Assembly (NCBI GenBank): GCA_050010255.1
Contig: JBEKLJ010000039.1
Span: forward strand, 1-19,316
DNA length: 19,316 nucleotides
Direction: 5' to 3'
Source of the DNA: JBEKLJ01 sp050010255
GTDB taxonomy: Bacteria; Acidobacteriota; Terriglobia; Bryobacterales; Bryobacteraceae
Positions 6,977 through 14,704 of this stretch are shown here, one piece after another. The translations under genes were made by a program, and so were the position numbers. Below the pieces are notes generated by a model. That model made no database searches, had not been told where the DNA came from, and was given only the letters and a program-made list of their open reading frames with translations. Position 1 is the first letter of the stretch. Each line of letters opens with the position of its first letter.

Positions 6977-9439
6977 ATGTGGAAGAACCTGTGGTTCGGA
7001 CTTCGAGTTCTACGGGGCAACCCGGCGTTCGCGGCGGTCGCCATTGTCACGCTGGGGCTCGGCATCGCGGCCAATACCACGGTCTTCGGGTGGATTGACA
7101 CGGTTTTGTTGCGCCCGATTCCGGGCGTGCGGGACGCGCAGCAACTGGCGGCGCTCGAAGGCGTTGCGCCGGACGGGGCCAGACTGGGCCAGATGCCGCA
7201 TCCCGATTTCCGCGACTTCGAGCGGCAGATGACGCTGGCCTCGGGCGTGGTGGCATCGCACTTCGGGTTCTTCACCATCGGGCCGCCGGACCACCCGCAG
7301 CGCGTGCTGGGTCAGGTAGTGTCCGCCAATTTCTTTTCCGTGCTGGGCGTGAAGCCGTTCCTGGGGCGAATGCTGCTGCCGCAGGAAGATCGCGACACGC
7401 AGGGCGCCTATCCGTACGCCGTGATCAGCCACCGCTTCTGGCGAACGTATTTCCGAGGGAATGCCGCCGCGGTGGGGCGAACCGTGCGCATTAACGGGCA
7501 CCAGTACACGCTGGTCGGGGTTGCGCCCCCGGACTTCGCCGGAACGTGGGGCGGCGCGGCGTTCGACGTCTGGGTTCCGCTGAGCATGATCATCCAGACC
7601 GGAACGCTGAATACGTGGGCCGCTTCCGACCGGAACGCGAGATTCCTGGACGTGCTCCTGCGCCTCAAACCCGGCGTCACCGTGGAGCAGGCGCGGCAGG
7701 AGGCGCGAGCTGTGGCGGCCCGGATGGCGGCAGCGTATCCGGATACGCACCAGGGCATCGGAGCCAATATCTTCCCGATGTGGCAGGCGTCGTATGGGCT
7801 GCAGTCAGCGCTGCGCAATCCGCTGCGTATCCTGGCGGCGGTGTGCGTCCTGGTGCTGCTGATTGCGTGCGCGAATGTGTCCAATCTGCTGATGGCGCGG
7901 TCGGTGAGCCGGCGACGGGAGTTTGGAATTCGCATCGCGCTGGGAGCCAGCCGCGGGCAGCTCGTGCGGCAACTGCTCACGGAAGCAATGGGGCTGGCGG
8001 CCGCGGGTGCGCTGGGCGGCGTGCTCCTGGCGCAGTGGATGGGAGAGTCGCTGTTCTGCGTGTTCCCGTCTCTGGACTCAACGGTCCGGGCCGCCGCAGA
8101 CCCGCTTTTGCATCCCCAGGCCAACGGGACGGTCCTGCTGTTTGCGGTGCTGATCGCGACAGGTGCGGCGCTGCTCGCGACCATCCTGCCGGCGCTCTAC
8201 GCAGGCCGCGTCGATGTGAACGAGACCCTGAAAGAAAGCGCGCGCGGCGGGAGCCCCGGCACTCGCTCGCACCGCGCGCGGGGAGCGCTGGTGATTGCCG
8301 AGGTGGCGCTAGCGGCGATGGCGTTGATCGGAGCCGGGCTGGCGGTTCGGACGTTCCAGAAGCTCGCCCGGGTCAATCTCGGCTTCGAACCGCGCGGCGT
8401 GCTCGTGGCGCATTTCTATCTCTCGACAAACGGGTACTCGCTGAATCAGGAGAAGCAGTTCTGCCGCACGCTACGGCTGCGTCTGGAAGCGACCCCGGGA
8501 ATCGATCAGGTGAGTTACGGCGATTCCGTGCCGCTCTCGATCTTCGGAGCGCCAACGGACCGGGTCCAGGACTTCGGATCGGAGGCGGACCAGAGCGGGG
8601 TCATTGCGCTGCCCCGCTCCATTGTGGCTCCCGGCTACTTCAGCCTCATGCACATTCCGCTTCTCGAAGGTCGCGACTTCACGGAGCGGGACGACCTCAA
8701 CGCCGAGACGGTTATCATCGTGAACCAGACGCTGGCCCGAAAATACTTCGGCGGGAGAGACGCCGTTGGCCGGAAGGTGCGCGTTTCGGGCAAGTGGGCA
8801 AGAGTGGCCGGCGTCGCGAGGGACAGCAAGTATCGCAGTCCCGCCGAGGGTCCGACGGCCTACTTCTATGGGTCGTTCGGACAGATGTTCTGGTCGGGCC
8901 ACAACAACATGTTCTACATCCGGGCCAGGGACCTGGACGCGGCGCGGGCAACGTTGCGGCGCGAGGTGGCGGCGCTCGACCCGAACAAGGGGCTCTACGA
9001 TCTGGCGACACTGGCGGATTACACGCAGGCGGGCCTGTTCGGCGAGCGGATCGCTGCGGGCCTGCTTTCGGCGCTCGGCCTTCTGGCGCTGGCACTGGCA
9101 GCAGCCGGGCTGTACAGCGTCATGGCTTATGCCGTCAGCGAACGCACGCACGAGATCGGGATCCGCATGGCGCTCGGCGCGGGGCGGGGCGGAGTGCTCG
9201 GCATGGTGCTGCGCCAAGGGCTCGTCATGACGATGACCGGCCTGGCGGCGGGCATGGCGGCCACGGTCGTGATCGCCCGGGTCCTATCGGGCGCGCTCGA
9301 TTCGCCGGTGAGCATCGCCGAGCCGGCGGTTTTCGCCGCGGCGGCGTTGTGCCTGATACTGGTCGCGCTCCTGGCCAGCTACCTGCCCGCCCGCCGCACC
9401 ACCAAGATCGACCCCATGATTGCGCTGCGCGCGGAGTAG
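6977..9439 (+). CDS. ADOP-type duplicated MacB/FtsX-like permease
   Basis: An 820-residue membrane protein with two tandem MacB_PCD plus FtsX units. The first membrane segment near residues 15-38 (A-F-A-A-V-A-I-V-T-L-G-L-G-I-A-A-N) is followed by a periplasmic domain to about residue 270. A triple-helix FtsX core follows (about 275-410; C-A-N-V-S-N-L-L-M-A-R and R-R-R-E-F-G-I-R-I-A-L-G-A-S). The second unit ends with a matching core (about 690-815; E-R-T-H-E-I-G-I-R-M-A-L-G-A-G). This layout defines the acidobacterial duplicated orphan permease class, which is usually found without a cognate ATPase; none is visible here. Substrate unknown; MacB relatives move peptides, lipoproteins or drugs by mechanotransmission. 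The ATG at 6977 (M-W-K-N-L-W-F-G-L-R) is where family similarity starts; a TTG at 6944 is the alternative. No strong ribosome binding site is visible. Confidence 0.93.
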   Translation: MWKNLWFGLRVLRGNPAFAAVAIVTLGLGIAANTTVFGWIDTVLLRPIPGVRDAQQLAALEGVAPDGARLGQMPHPDFRDFERQMTLASGVVASHFGFFTIGPPDHPQRVLGQVVSANFFSVLGVKPFLGRMLLPQEDRDTQGAYPYAVISHRFWRTYFRGNAAAVGRTVRINGHQYTLVGVAPPDFAGTWGGAAFDVWVPLSMIIQTGTLNTWAASDRNARFLDVLLRLKPGVTVEQARQEARAVAARMAAAYPDTHQGIGANIFPMWQASYGLQSALRNPLRILAAVCVLVLLIACANVSNLLMARSVSRRREFGIRIALGASRGQLVRQLLTEAMGLAAAGALGGVLLAQWMGESLFCVFPSLDSTVRAAADPLLHPQANGTVLLFAVLIATGAALLATILPALYAGRVDVNETLKESARGGSPGTRSHRARGALVIAEVALAAMALIGAGLAVRTFQKLARVNLGFEPRGVLVAHFYLSTNGYSLNQEKQFCRTLRLRLEATPGIDQVSYGDSVPLSIFGAPTDRVQDFGSEADQSGVIALPRSIVAPGYFSLMHIPLLEGRDFTERDDLNAETVIIVNQTLARKYFGGRDAVGRKVRVSGKWARVAGVARDSKYRSPAEGPTAYFYGSFGQMFWSGHNNMFYIRARDLDAARATLRREVAALDPNKGLYDLATLADYTQAGLFGERIAAGLLSALGLLALALAAAGLYSVMAYAVSERTHEIGIRMALGAGRGGVLGMVLRQGLVMTMTGLAAGMAATVVIARVLSGALDSPVSIAEPAVFAAAALCLILVALLASYLPARRTTKIDPMIALRAE

Positions 9440-9454
9440 ATTTGTCTGTTGACA

Positions 9455-9483
9455 GTCCGGGAAGCCGGACGAGGACGTCCGGC
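9455..9483. other. three-part alternating hairpin downstream of the ADOP gene
   Basis: GTCCGG (9455-9460), CCGGAC (9465-9470) and GTCCGG (9477-9482) can form two mutually exclusive hairpins that share the middle arm. The second extends to seven pairs (GCCGGAC 9464-9470 with GTCCGGC 9477-9483). No U-run follows, so it is not a standard terminator. It abuts copy 2 of the 65-bp repeat, which has its own 8-bp stem. Confidence 0.6.
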
Positions 9484-9545
9484 GCGGTCGGCCGAGGAAA
9501 ACCGCGGCCGACGCCCGTAATCCATCCGCAAGCAGAACCGTAGTG
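9481..9545. repeat. dispersed 65-bp repeat, copy 2
   Basis: Same orientation as 6489-6554, about 88 percent identical by eye. Here it is intergenic, 41 bases after the ADOP stop codon. Its stem GTCGGCCG (9487-9494) with CGGCCGAC (9505-9512) is perfect, whereas copy 1 has a G-U pair there. In the frame that ends the YihY protein it reads the same twelve residues (A-R-S-A-E-E-N-R-G-R-R-P), then TAA. Confidence 0.8.
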
Positions 9546-9678
9546 CAGCCGGGAGCCCAATGAGAAGGGGCGCGGGTGTACATTCGACTTGAGTCGGAGT
9601 CCAAAATGGAAATTTCGGTTTACCGGTCAGTAGTAGAGGGCGTGGAGTCATAGCTCGATAGATTTGGGAGGAGGTCCC

Positions 9679-10533
9679 ATGCAATTCGGAATTCACACGC
9701 TGCTTTTCAACGAGACCTTTGTCGAGAGGGACCTGCCTCTCCTTGAGAAATGCAAGCGGATGGGCTTCGACGCCGTCGAAATCATCCCTTTTGACCCGGA
9801 CAACTTTCCCGCCCGGAAGGTTAGAACAGTGGCGGCTGATCTCGGCCTCACGATCAACACCGGATACGGCATGCCACTGGAATACAACATCATCTCGCCC
9901 AGTCCAGAGGTTCGCAGGAGGGGGATTGAGTTCTCGAAGAGGCTGATTGACCTCAGCAACGAGGCGGGCGCCCGCGTGTTCGGCGGCATGATCTACTGCG
10001 GCTGGGGATACCTGAGTGGCCGGATGCGAACGGAAGAGGAATGGAACTGGGCCGTAGAAGGATACCAGCAGATTGCATCCTACGCCTGCCAGAATTCGAA
10101 TCTCATCCTCGGCATTGAGCCGGTAAACCGCTTCGAGTCCCACTTCATCAACATCACCGCGGACGCGCTGCGTTTTATCGAGGATGTGGGTCTGCCGAAC
10201 GTTAAAGTACATCTCGATACGTTCCACATGATCCGGGAGGAGGACAGCATCCGGGATGCAGTTCTGCGGGCGAATGGGAATCTCGCATACGTCCACGCAT
10301 GCGAGAACCAGCGTGGCATACCCGGCTCGGGTCTGTTCCCCTGGGTTGAGTTCTTCAACGCCCTGAAAGCGATCGAGTACGACGGATGCATCACGATCGA
10401 ATCGTTCGACCCGAATATGGAAAAGATCGCAAAGCTGTGCTGCATCTGGCGGAAACTGGCTGACTCTCCTGAAGAACTGGCTACCAAGGGATTGAGTTTT
10501 CTGAAGAGCCTCTACCGGGAGGTTTGGCGGTAG
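9679..10533 (+). CDS. D-tagatose/D-allulose 3-epimerase family sugar isomerase (TIM barrel)
   Basis: A 284-residue AP-endonuclease-2-type TIM barrel. The four metal ligands of ketose 3-epimerases are present: E147 (G-I-E-P-V-N-R), D180 (H-L-D-T-F-H-M), H206 (Y-V-H-A-C-E-N-Q-R-G) and E241 (T-I-E-S-F). Their spacing equals that of Pseudomonas cichorii D-tagatose 3-epimerase (E152, D185, H211, E246), shifted by five. The F-E-S-H-F-I-N-T-type stretch after E147 is also typical. It would epimerise a free ketose at C3 in the cytoplasm; the natural substrate (D-tagatose, D-psicose, L-ribulose or another) cannot be read from sequence. The ATG at 9679 follows a GGAGGAGGT ribosome binding site. Codon use is less GC-biased at third positions than in most neighbours. 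A possible broken second gene follows at 10562. Confidence 0.9.
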   Translation: MQFGIHTLLFNETFVERDLPLLEKCKRMGFDAVEIIPFDPDNFPARKVRTVAADLGLTINTGYGMPLEYNIISPSPEVRRRGIEFSKRLIDLSNEAGARVFGGMIYCGWGYLSGRMRTEEEWNWAVEGYQQIASYACQNSNLILGIEPVNRFESHFINITADALRFIEDVGLPNVKVHLDTFHMIREEDSIRDAVLRANGNLAYVHACENQRGIPGSGLFPWVEFFNALKAIEYDGCITIESFDPNMEKIAKLCCIWRKLADSPEELATKGLSFLKSLYREVWR

Positions 10534-10561
10534 AACACCCCGCGACCGCCACTGTGCGACC

Positions 10562-10687
10562 GTGTCCACAAACCTCTTTGGGAAGCCTAACCGCGTCGAC
10601 CGGAAGCAATTCATCGGGAGTCTGGCGAGTTGCGCAGTTTCAAATCTTCTCGCCCCGATCAGACTCCCCCGGTTCGGGTTCCGGCGC
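10562..10687 (+). pseudogene. possible 5' stub of a Tat-signal gene
   Basis: From a GTG at 10562 the frame reads a short N-terminus, then N-R-V-D-R-K-Q-F-I-G-S-L-A-S-C-A-V-S-N-L-L-A-P. This resembles the degenerate Tat or exported start (R-R-x-F-I-G plus hydrophobic core) of acidobacterial TIM-barrel, oxidoreductase or DUF1501 proteins. The frame then runs into the antisense of the convergent gene ending at 10688 and loses any resemblance to a protein. Position and direction suit a second gene of the epimerase operon that has lost its body. There is no ribosome binding site, so it may be chance. Confidence 0.35.
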
Positions 10688-13600
10688 TCAACGGTCGACG
10701 ATATAGAAGGTCACTGGTGCGGATTGCGCCACCGCGCAAATCTGGCCGGTCGCGGGAGCAAGAGTTCCCGGGCTGCCGCATTCAACCGGGCGAGTGCAGG
10801 GACTCCACGTTACCACCACCGTGTAGGCGCCGGGACGGGCGGGCAATAGCCCTTCCTGCACGAGCGTCCGCTCCAAGGGCACCACCTTGCCCTTCACATA
10901 AGTGAACCGGCAGTTCCAGCCAAAGGAGGGACACGGCGGGCGGTTGGATACTGTGACGAGTTGTCCGCCTGAATCCCGCACTTCGATCCTGACAATATCG
11001 CAGGGCCGCGATTGCGGGTCCGGACCAAAGAGTGGAACGACCGCCGCAACATTCTCCATGCCGATGTGCAGCGGAATGTCCTCCCCAAGTTCGTACGTGC
11101 TCTTGTCCAGCGCGACGCCCACCGCCACGCCCTCTACTGTCCGCCCCCATGCCCGCTCGATGTTGGAGGCACTGGTGACGTGCAGGCGAAGGCTGTTGGA
11201 GAAGGCCATCAGAAGCTCACCCTGTTGGCCGGCTCCGACCACCTCGAAAACCTCGACCGTGTGGTCGCCCAGGTCGCGCCAGACCCCCGCATAGCCCGAA
11301 TCGAAGTCGATCGCTAGCCGTGGTTTCGAGGGCATGGTTCCGCCGGGTATGGCCCGGCATGGAAATCCGTCGCTGCGCGCGATCTCCTCGAGATCCGTCT
11401 CTCCGTTCGGGTACCGGTGGCGTTGGAACAAGGTCGGGCAGGCACGCCCGTCAACCGGAGGCCTGCCGGGCGGACGATCGCCGGTTACCTGTAGCCGCAC
11501 CCGCTCGCTCGAGTAGTAGGCAGTCTTGGGTGCGCTCAGAGTAAGAACCCTGGGCGGCACGCTCTCCGCGAAGGGTCCCGGCAAATAGGGGCCGACCTCT
11601 ACAACGGAACATATCTTCCTGAGCAGACTGGGCGATGCCAGCCGAACGGAAGCCGAGCCCCCCTCGGTTATCGTCGTGTACAACAAGTGCGGTTGCACGC
11701 ATCGCTGTGCAGTCCCGCCCCCGGGCACGGTCTTCCAGCGATGGATCCTGTGCACCACCGCGCCCGGCGCAAGGACGAATGGCTTCGCGGGCCGGGAGAC
11801 GCCGCCGGGGCCGCAGCTCAGACAAACCTTGACAGGAGCTTGACTGTCGGTGGGAAGGTAGGGCTCATTGCGAGGGTACTTCAGAGTGCATGTCAGCCGG
11901 GAGAGGTTTCGGACATTGAGCGCCACCGTACGGTGGTGGTCCGGACTGTCAGCGAACTGGAAAGTGATGTCCAGATCGCCGCCCTTGCACTCGGGGAAAA
12001 CTGCCGCGACAGTCGGCAACGGAGCGGTGACGTCGAGCACCAGCTCGGTGGTGGCCGTTTCGGCGCCGGATGTCGCGGCGATTTCAAGGAAATAGCGTCC
12101 GGCGGCGGCGTCCGGCGCCGCCTCAACCTGAAGGTCGGCCCCCGCGACCTGTGGCCCGACGTAAGCAGCGAGAAGACGGACTTCCACCTTCGCCGGGACG
12201 TGCTCCACGCGGAACTGAACCGACTCGGAACTCCTGTGCACGGCGTAAACGCTGTTCGATCCCGAGCTTCCTGCCGAGATGTGAGTCATCGCGTTGGCGG
12301 TCCGGACCCGGAACGTCGCATGCGCGGGCTCGTACTGATCCGGGTCGAGCTGCAGAGTCACGGAGCCGCGAGCGGCGTCGTTCAAGTGGAAGCGCAGAGC
12401 CGTTTCCCTGCCCTTCCCGCAGCTGATTCCGCCATGAAGAAGCCAATCGTGCGCGCCGGGAACGGCAATCGCGGCACCATCGAATACAAAACTCACCTTC
12501 GTCCGGCCGGGTGGGAGGCCGCCAGAGACGGTGGCGGTCAAGCGGAGCAGTTCGGCACCTGGCGAGCTGGCGGACCGATCGAGGACAGCCTCCCACTCGC
12601 AGGAGCCTCCGGGCGTGGTCACTTCCCATTCCACCTCGGCGAAGCGGAAGCGCCCCGAGGGTGCCGGACGGATTCCATGCACGCTGACATGGTCCTCGCC
12701 GTAGATGGGACCAGGGTTCCACTGATCGCGGCGATAGGCGGCGGTGCGGAAGCTCGCCCCGCCGGTGGGAACCCGAACCCAAAGACTCGTGGACCGGTGT
12801 GTACGCCAGATGTCGACGTTCTCGATCTGCAATGGACCATCGCGCAGCGCGGTCCAGATCTGGCTGGCAGCGAGGGAGACAGTGAGACTCTGGCGCCCCG
12901 TGTGGAGCGCCGGCGGGCCGAACTTGCCGGGAGCTTGAAGCCTTGCGCCCGCGGCATCCCGGACGGTGAAGCCCATCTGATACTCGCCCGGTTCGAATAC
13001 GTCCAAAGTGGCAGTGACATCCAGCCGGTCGAGCTTCGAGTCGCCGTCCACGTCGATGGCACTGGCGTCGAGCGACAGGAACCTCGCCACGATCGGATTC
13101 ACGTTGATGCTGCCGTCGGCAATCAGAGCCTCGCTGGTGAAAGGCAGGCCCGAGGCCGTCTTCCCGCGAGCCCGGACGGAAATGCGGACCATGCCAGGCT
13201 TGGCTGGAGCCACAGTGCCGTGAAAGGCGCCGTCCGGGCCCCGCGCAAGCTGGACCGGCGTAGTTTCGATAGGATCCGGAGGGGCCATCTGGACCCCGCT
13301 ATCGGTGGCGCGCAAAAACGCGCTTCGCTCGCTGCGGAGCTCGAACCGAGGCTGCTCGTCTCCCACGTCGCCCAGGAGCTCGACTACGACGTCGAGTTTG
13401 TCGCCGACGTAGCATGTGTGTGGCAGGCGCTGGGGACGCAGTCTGACTTCGCCGCGCGCGCGGAGCCGGGCTTCCATCACCCTCTTCCTATCCAGAGGCC
13501 CGGGGAGACGGAGGAACGCGGCCCTCAACTCGCCGCCGCCAATTCCCTCGCCCGTGGCGTGAATCTCGTACCTGCCCTCCGCCACCTTCTCAAAGAAGAT

Positions 13601-14413
13601 GACGTGGTGAATTCCGGGAACCGGCATCAACGAGCCGGCGGTCGCGAGCGCCGATCCCAGGGAGAAGCCCTCTCCAGGGGCGCCGCCGCTTCCACCCGCC
13701 TCGATGGTCTCCCAGGCGAACTTCTTCTCGGTCGGCGTTTCCGGACGGAGGAGATGCCCGTCCGGCAGCGTGAGCGAGACCTTGACACTCGAATTCGGAA
13801 CCACGATATCGAACGCGCAGAGCTGCTCGTCCCGTTGGATCTCAAACGACACGCTGGCCGAAGGGTTGAGCGGAAAGGCCTTCGAGAGCCGGGCGCCAGG
13901 GATGAAGCCGATGAGCAGGGCGTAGTCGTCCATCCGAGAGTTAAACCACGCCCGCGCCGTGGCGGGTGTCTTCAGCGCCGGAGAGGTGAGTTCGATGACA
14001 TAGCGGCCGGCGGCGCCGGCTGCCTGGAAGGCGATCTCCGCGTAGCGGCTGTCCTTGATGCGGAGCGGCGGGGCATAGTACCCGTCGATCAACTCCGAAA
14101 TGGAGCCCTCCGGCTCGTAGTACCCCTCCGACCAGTTCAGCCCGGCGGCCTCGGCCTTTTCGGCCGTGATCCGCTGCCCGCCTGGCATGACGAGGGCTAT
14201 TTTCACCCCATTTGTACCCACTCTCACCGAAATCGAGTCGCCGGCCGCCACTGGCTGGGGTACTTCGAGGACTATCTGTGCGGCTGAAGGGCCCGTCACC
14301 CTGACGAAGCCATGCGGCACCGGGCTAGCGAGCTGCTGCGCCTGCACAGCGGAGCTTGCGCACAGGAGGGAAAACACGAACGCTATGGGAGCGAATCGCA
14401 CCATTGAGAGCAT
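10688..14413 (-). CDS. very large secreted multidomain beta-sandwich protein, unknown function
   Basis: A 1241-residue exported protein. The signal peptide is residues 1-25 (core F-A-P-I-A-F-V-F-S-L-L, cut after V-Q-A). Two similar domains (about 45-150 and 185-305) each show V-x-V-x-L-x-x-P-x-G followed by G-R-Y-x-I-E/H. Next comes an Ig-like part containing D454-x-D456-x-D458-x3-D462, a calcium-loop pattern, in a segment like choice-of-anchor modules (L-D-R-L-D-V-T-A-x-L-D-V). More beta-sandwich sequence follows, then a Cys-rich C-terminal third (about 800-1241). The last 145 residues (Y-E-L-G-E-D-I-P-L-H-I near 1107) resemble BsuPI-type inhibitor/Ig folds. No catalytic motif is visible; adhesion or matrix binding is a guess. 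The start at 14413 is chosen because it opens the signal peptide, with GGAG nine bases upstream; Met4 (14404) is possible and the frame is open to 14635. Confidence 0.85.
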   Translation of the reverse strand: MLSMVRFAPIAFVFSLLCASSAVQAQQLASPVPHGFVRVTGPSAAQIVLEVPQPVAAGDSISVRVGTNGVKIALVMPGGQRITAEKAEAAGLNWSEGYYEPEGSISELIDGYYAPPLRIKDSRYAEIAFQAAGAAGRYVIELTSPALKTPATARAWFNSRMDDYALLIGFIPGARLSKAFPLNPSASVSFEIQRDEQLCAFDIVVPNSSVKVSLTLPDGHLLRPETPTEKKFAWETIEAGGSGGAPGEGFSLGSALATAGSLMPVPGIHHVIFFEKVAEGRYEIHATGEGIGGGELRAAFLRLPGPLDRKRVMEARLRARGEVRLRPQRLPHTCYVGDKLDVVVELLGDVGDEQPRFELRSERSAFLRATDSGVQMAPPDPIETTPVQLARGPDGAFHGTVAPAKPGMVRISVRARGKTASGLPFTSEALIADGSINVNPIVARFLSLDASAIDVDGDSKLDRLDVTATLDVFEPGEYQMGFTVRDAAGARLQAPGKFGPPALHTGRQSLTVSLAASQIWTALRDGPLQIENVDIWRTHRSTSLWVRVPTGGASFRTAAYRRDQWNPGPIYGEDHVSVHGIRPAPSGRFRFAEVEWEVTTPGGSCEWEAVLDRSASSPGAELLRLTATVSGGLPPGRTKVSFVFDGAAIAVPGAHDWLLHGGISCGKGRETALRFHLNDAARGSVTLQLDPDQYEPAHATFRVRTANAMTHISAGSSGSNSVYAVHRSSESVQFRVEHVPAKVEVRLLAAYVGPQVAGADLQVEAAPDAAAGRYFLEIAATSGAETATTELVLDVTAPLPTVAAVFPECKGGDLDITFQFADSPDHHRTVALNVRNLSRLTCTLKYPRNEPYLPTDSQAPVKVCLSCGPGGVSRPAKPFVLAPGAVVHRIHRWKTVPGGGTAQRCVQPHLLYTTITEGGSASVRLASPSLLRKICSVVEVGPYLPGPFAESVPPRVLTLSAPKTAYYSSERVRLQVTGDRPPGRPPVDGRACPTLFQRHRYPNGETDLEEIARSDGFPCRAIPGGTMPSKPRLAIDFDSGYAGVWRDLGDHTVEVFEVVGAGQQGELLMAFSNSLRLHVTSASNIERAWGRTVEGVAVGVALDKSTYELGEDIPLHIGMENVAAVVPLFGPDPQSRPCDIVRIEVRDSGGQLVTVSNRPPCPSFGWNCRFTYVKGKVVPLERTLVQEGLLPARPGAYTVVVTWSPCTRPVECGSPGTLAPATGQICAVAQSAPVTFYIVDR

Positions 14414-14473
14414 AATCCCGACTCCGGGCCCGCCGCAAGAAATGCGCATTCCTGCGTAGGGACTACGGACGGA

Positions 14474-14616
14474 GGCCTGCATCACAGCGTCAGGCCGCCA
14501 TCCACGGTGAGCATCTGGCCGGTGATGTAGTTGTCCGGCTCCAGGAGGAAGCGCACTGCCCGCGCCACGTCCAGGGCGGTCTGGATCAGCCGGGCGATGC
14601 CCGCCAGCGCCTGGGC
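14474..14616 (-). repeat. composite direct repeat derived from the SDR gene at 16146
   Basis: 14474-14580 matches 16138-16244 with four mismatches in 107 bases, including eight bases past the SDR stop codon. 14581-14616 matches 16701-16736 without mismatch. The 456 bases between these blocks in the SDR gene are missing here. Confidence 0.93.
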
Positions 14617-14703
14617 AACAGCGACGCTGGAGCACGCAAGGGCGATCCAGACGAGCAACGACCAGACCCAGATTCTCCTGAGTGAATCCTCCGGGGATGA
14701 CAC
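14482..14703 (-). pseudogene. chimeric ORF: signal peptide fused to internally deleted SDR remnant
   Basis: An open frame of 73 codons from a GTG at 14703, which lies two bases after the DUF1593 stop. The first about 30 residues look like an export signal (R-R-I-W-V-W-S-L-L-V-W-I-A-L-A-C-S-S-V-A-V-A). From residue 31 it is SDR residues 73-84 joined directly to SDR residues 237-268, ending with the same T-V-D-G-G-L-T-L and stop. The lost 152 residues include the catalytic Tyr-Lys pair, and the nucleotide-binding loop is upstream of the retained part, so it cannot be an SDR enzyme. The deletion keeps the frame, so a short exported peptide could be made. I read it as a recombination relic, but the open frame is notable. 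Ribosome binding site weak. Confidence 0.7.
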
Positions 14704-14704
14704 A

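Noticed and set aside
7546..9543. Second plus-strand frame of 665 codons inside the ADOP gene
   Set aside because: Gly/Arg/Ala-rich shadow of a well-supported permease frame.
11687..14287. Plus-strand open frame of 866 codons opposite the large secreted protein
   Set aside because: Same antisense effect; the minus frame has a signal peptide and domain structure.
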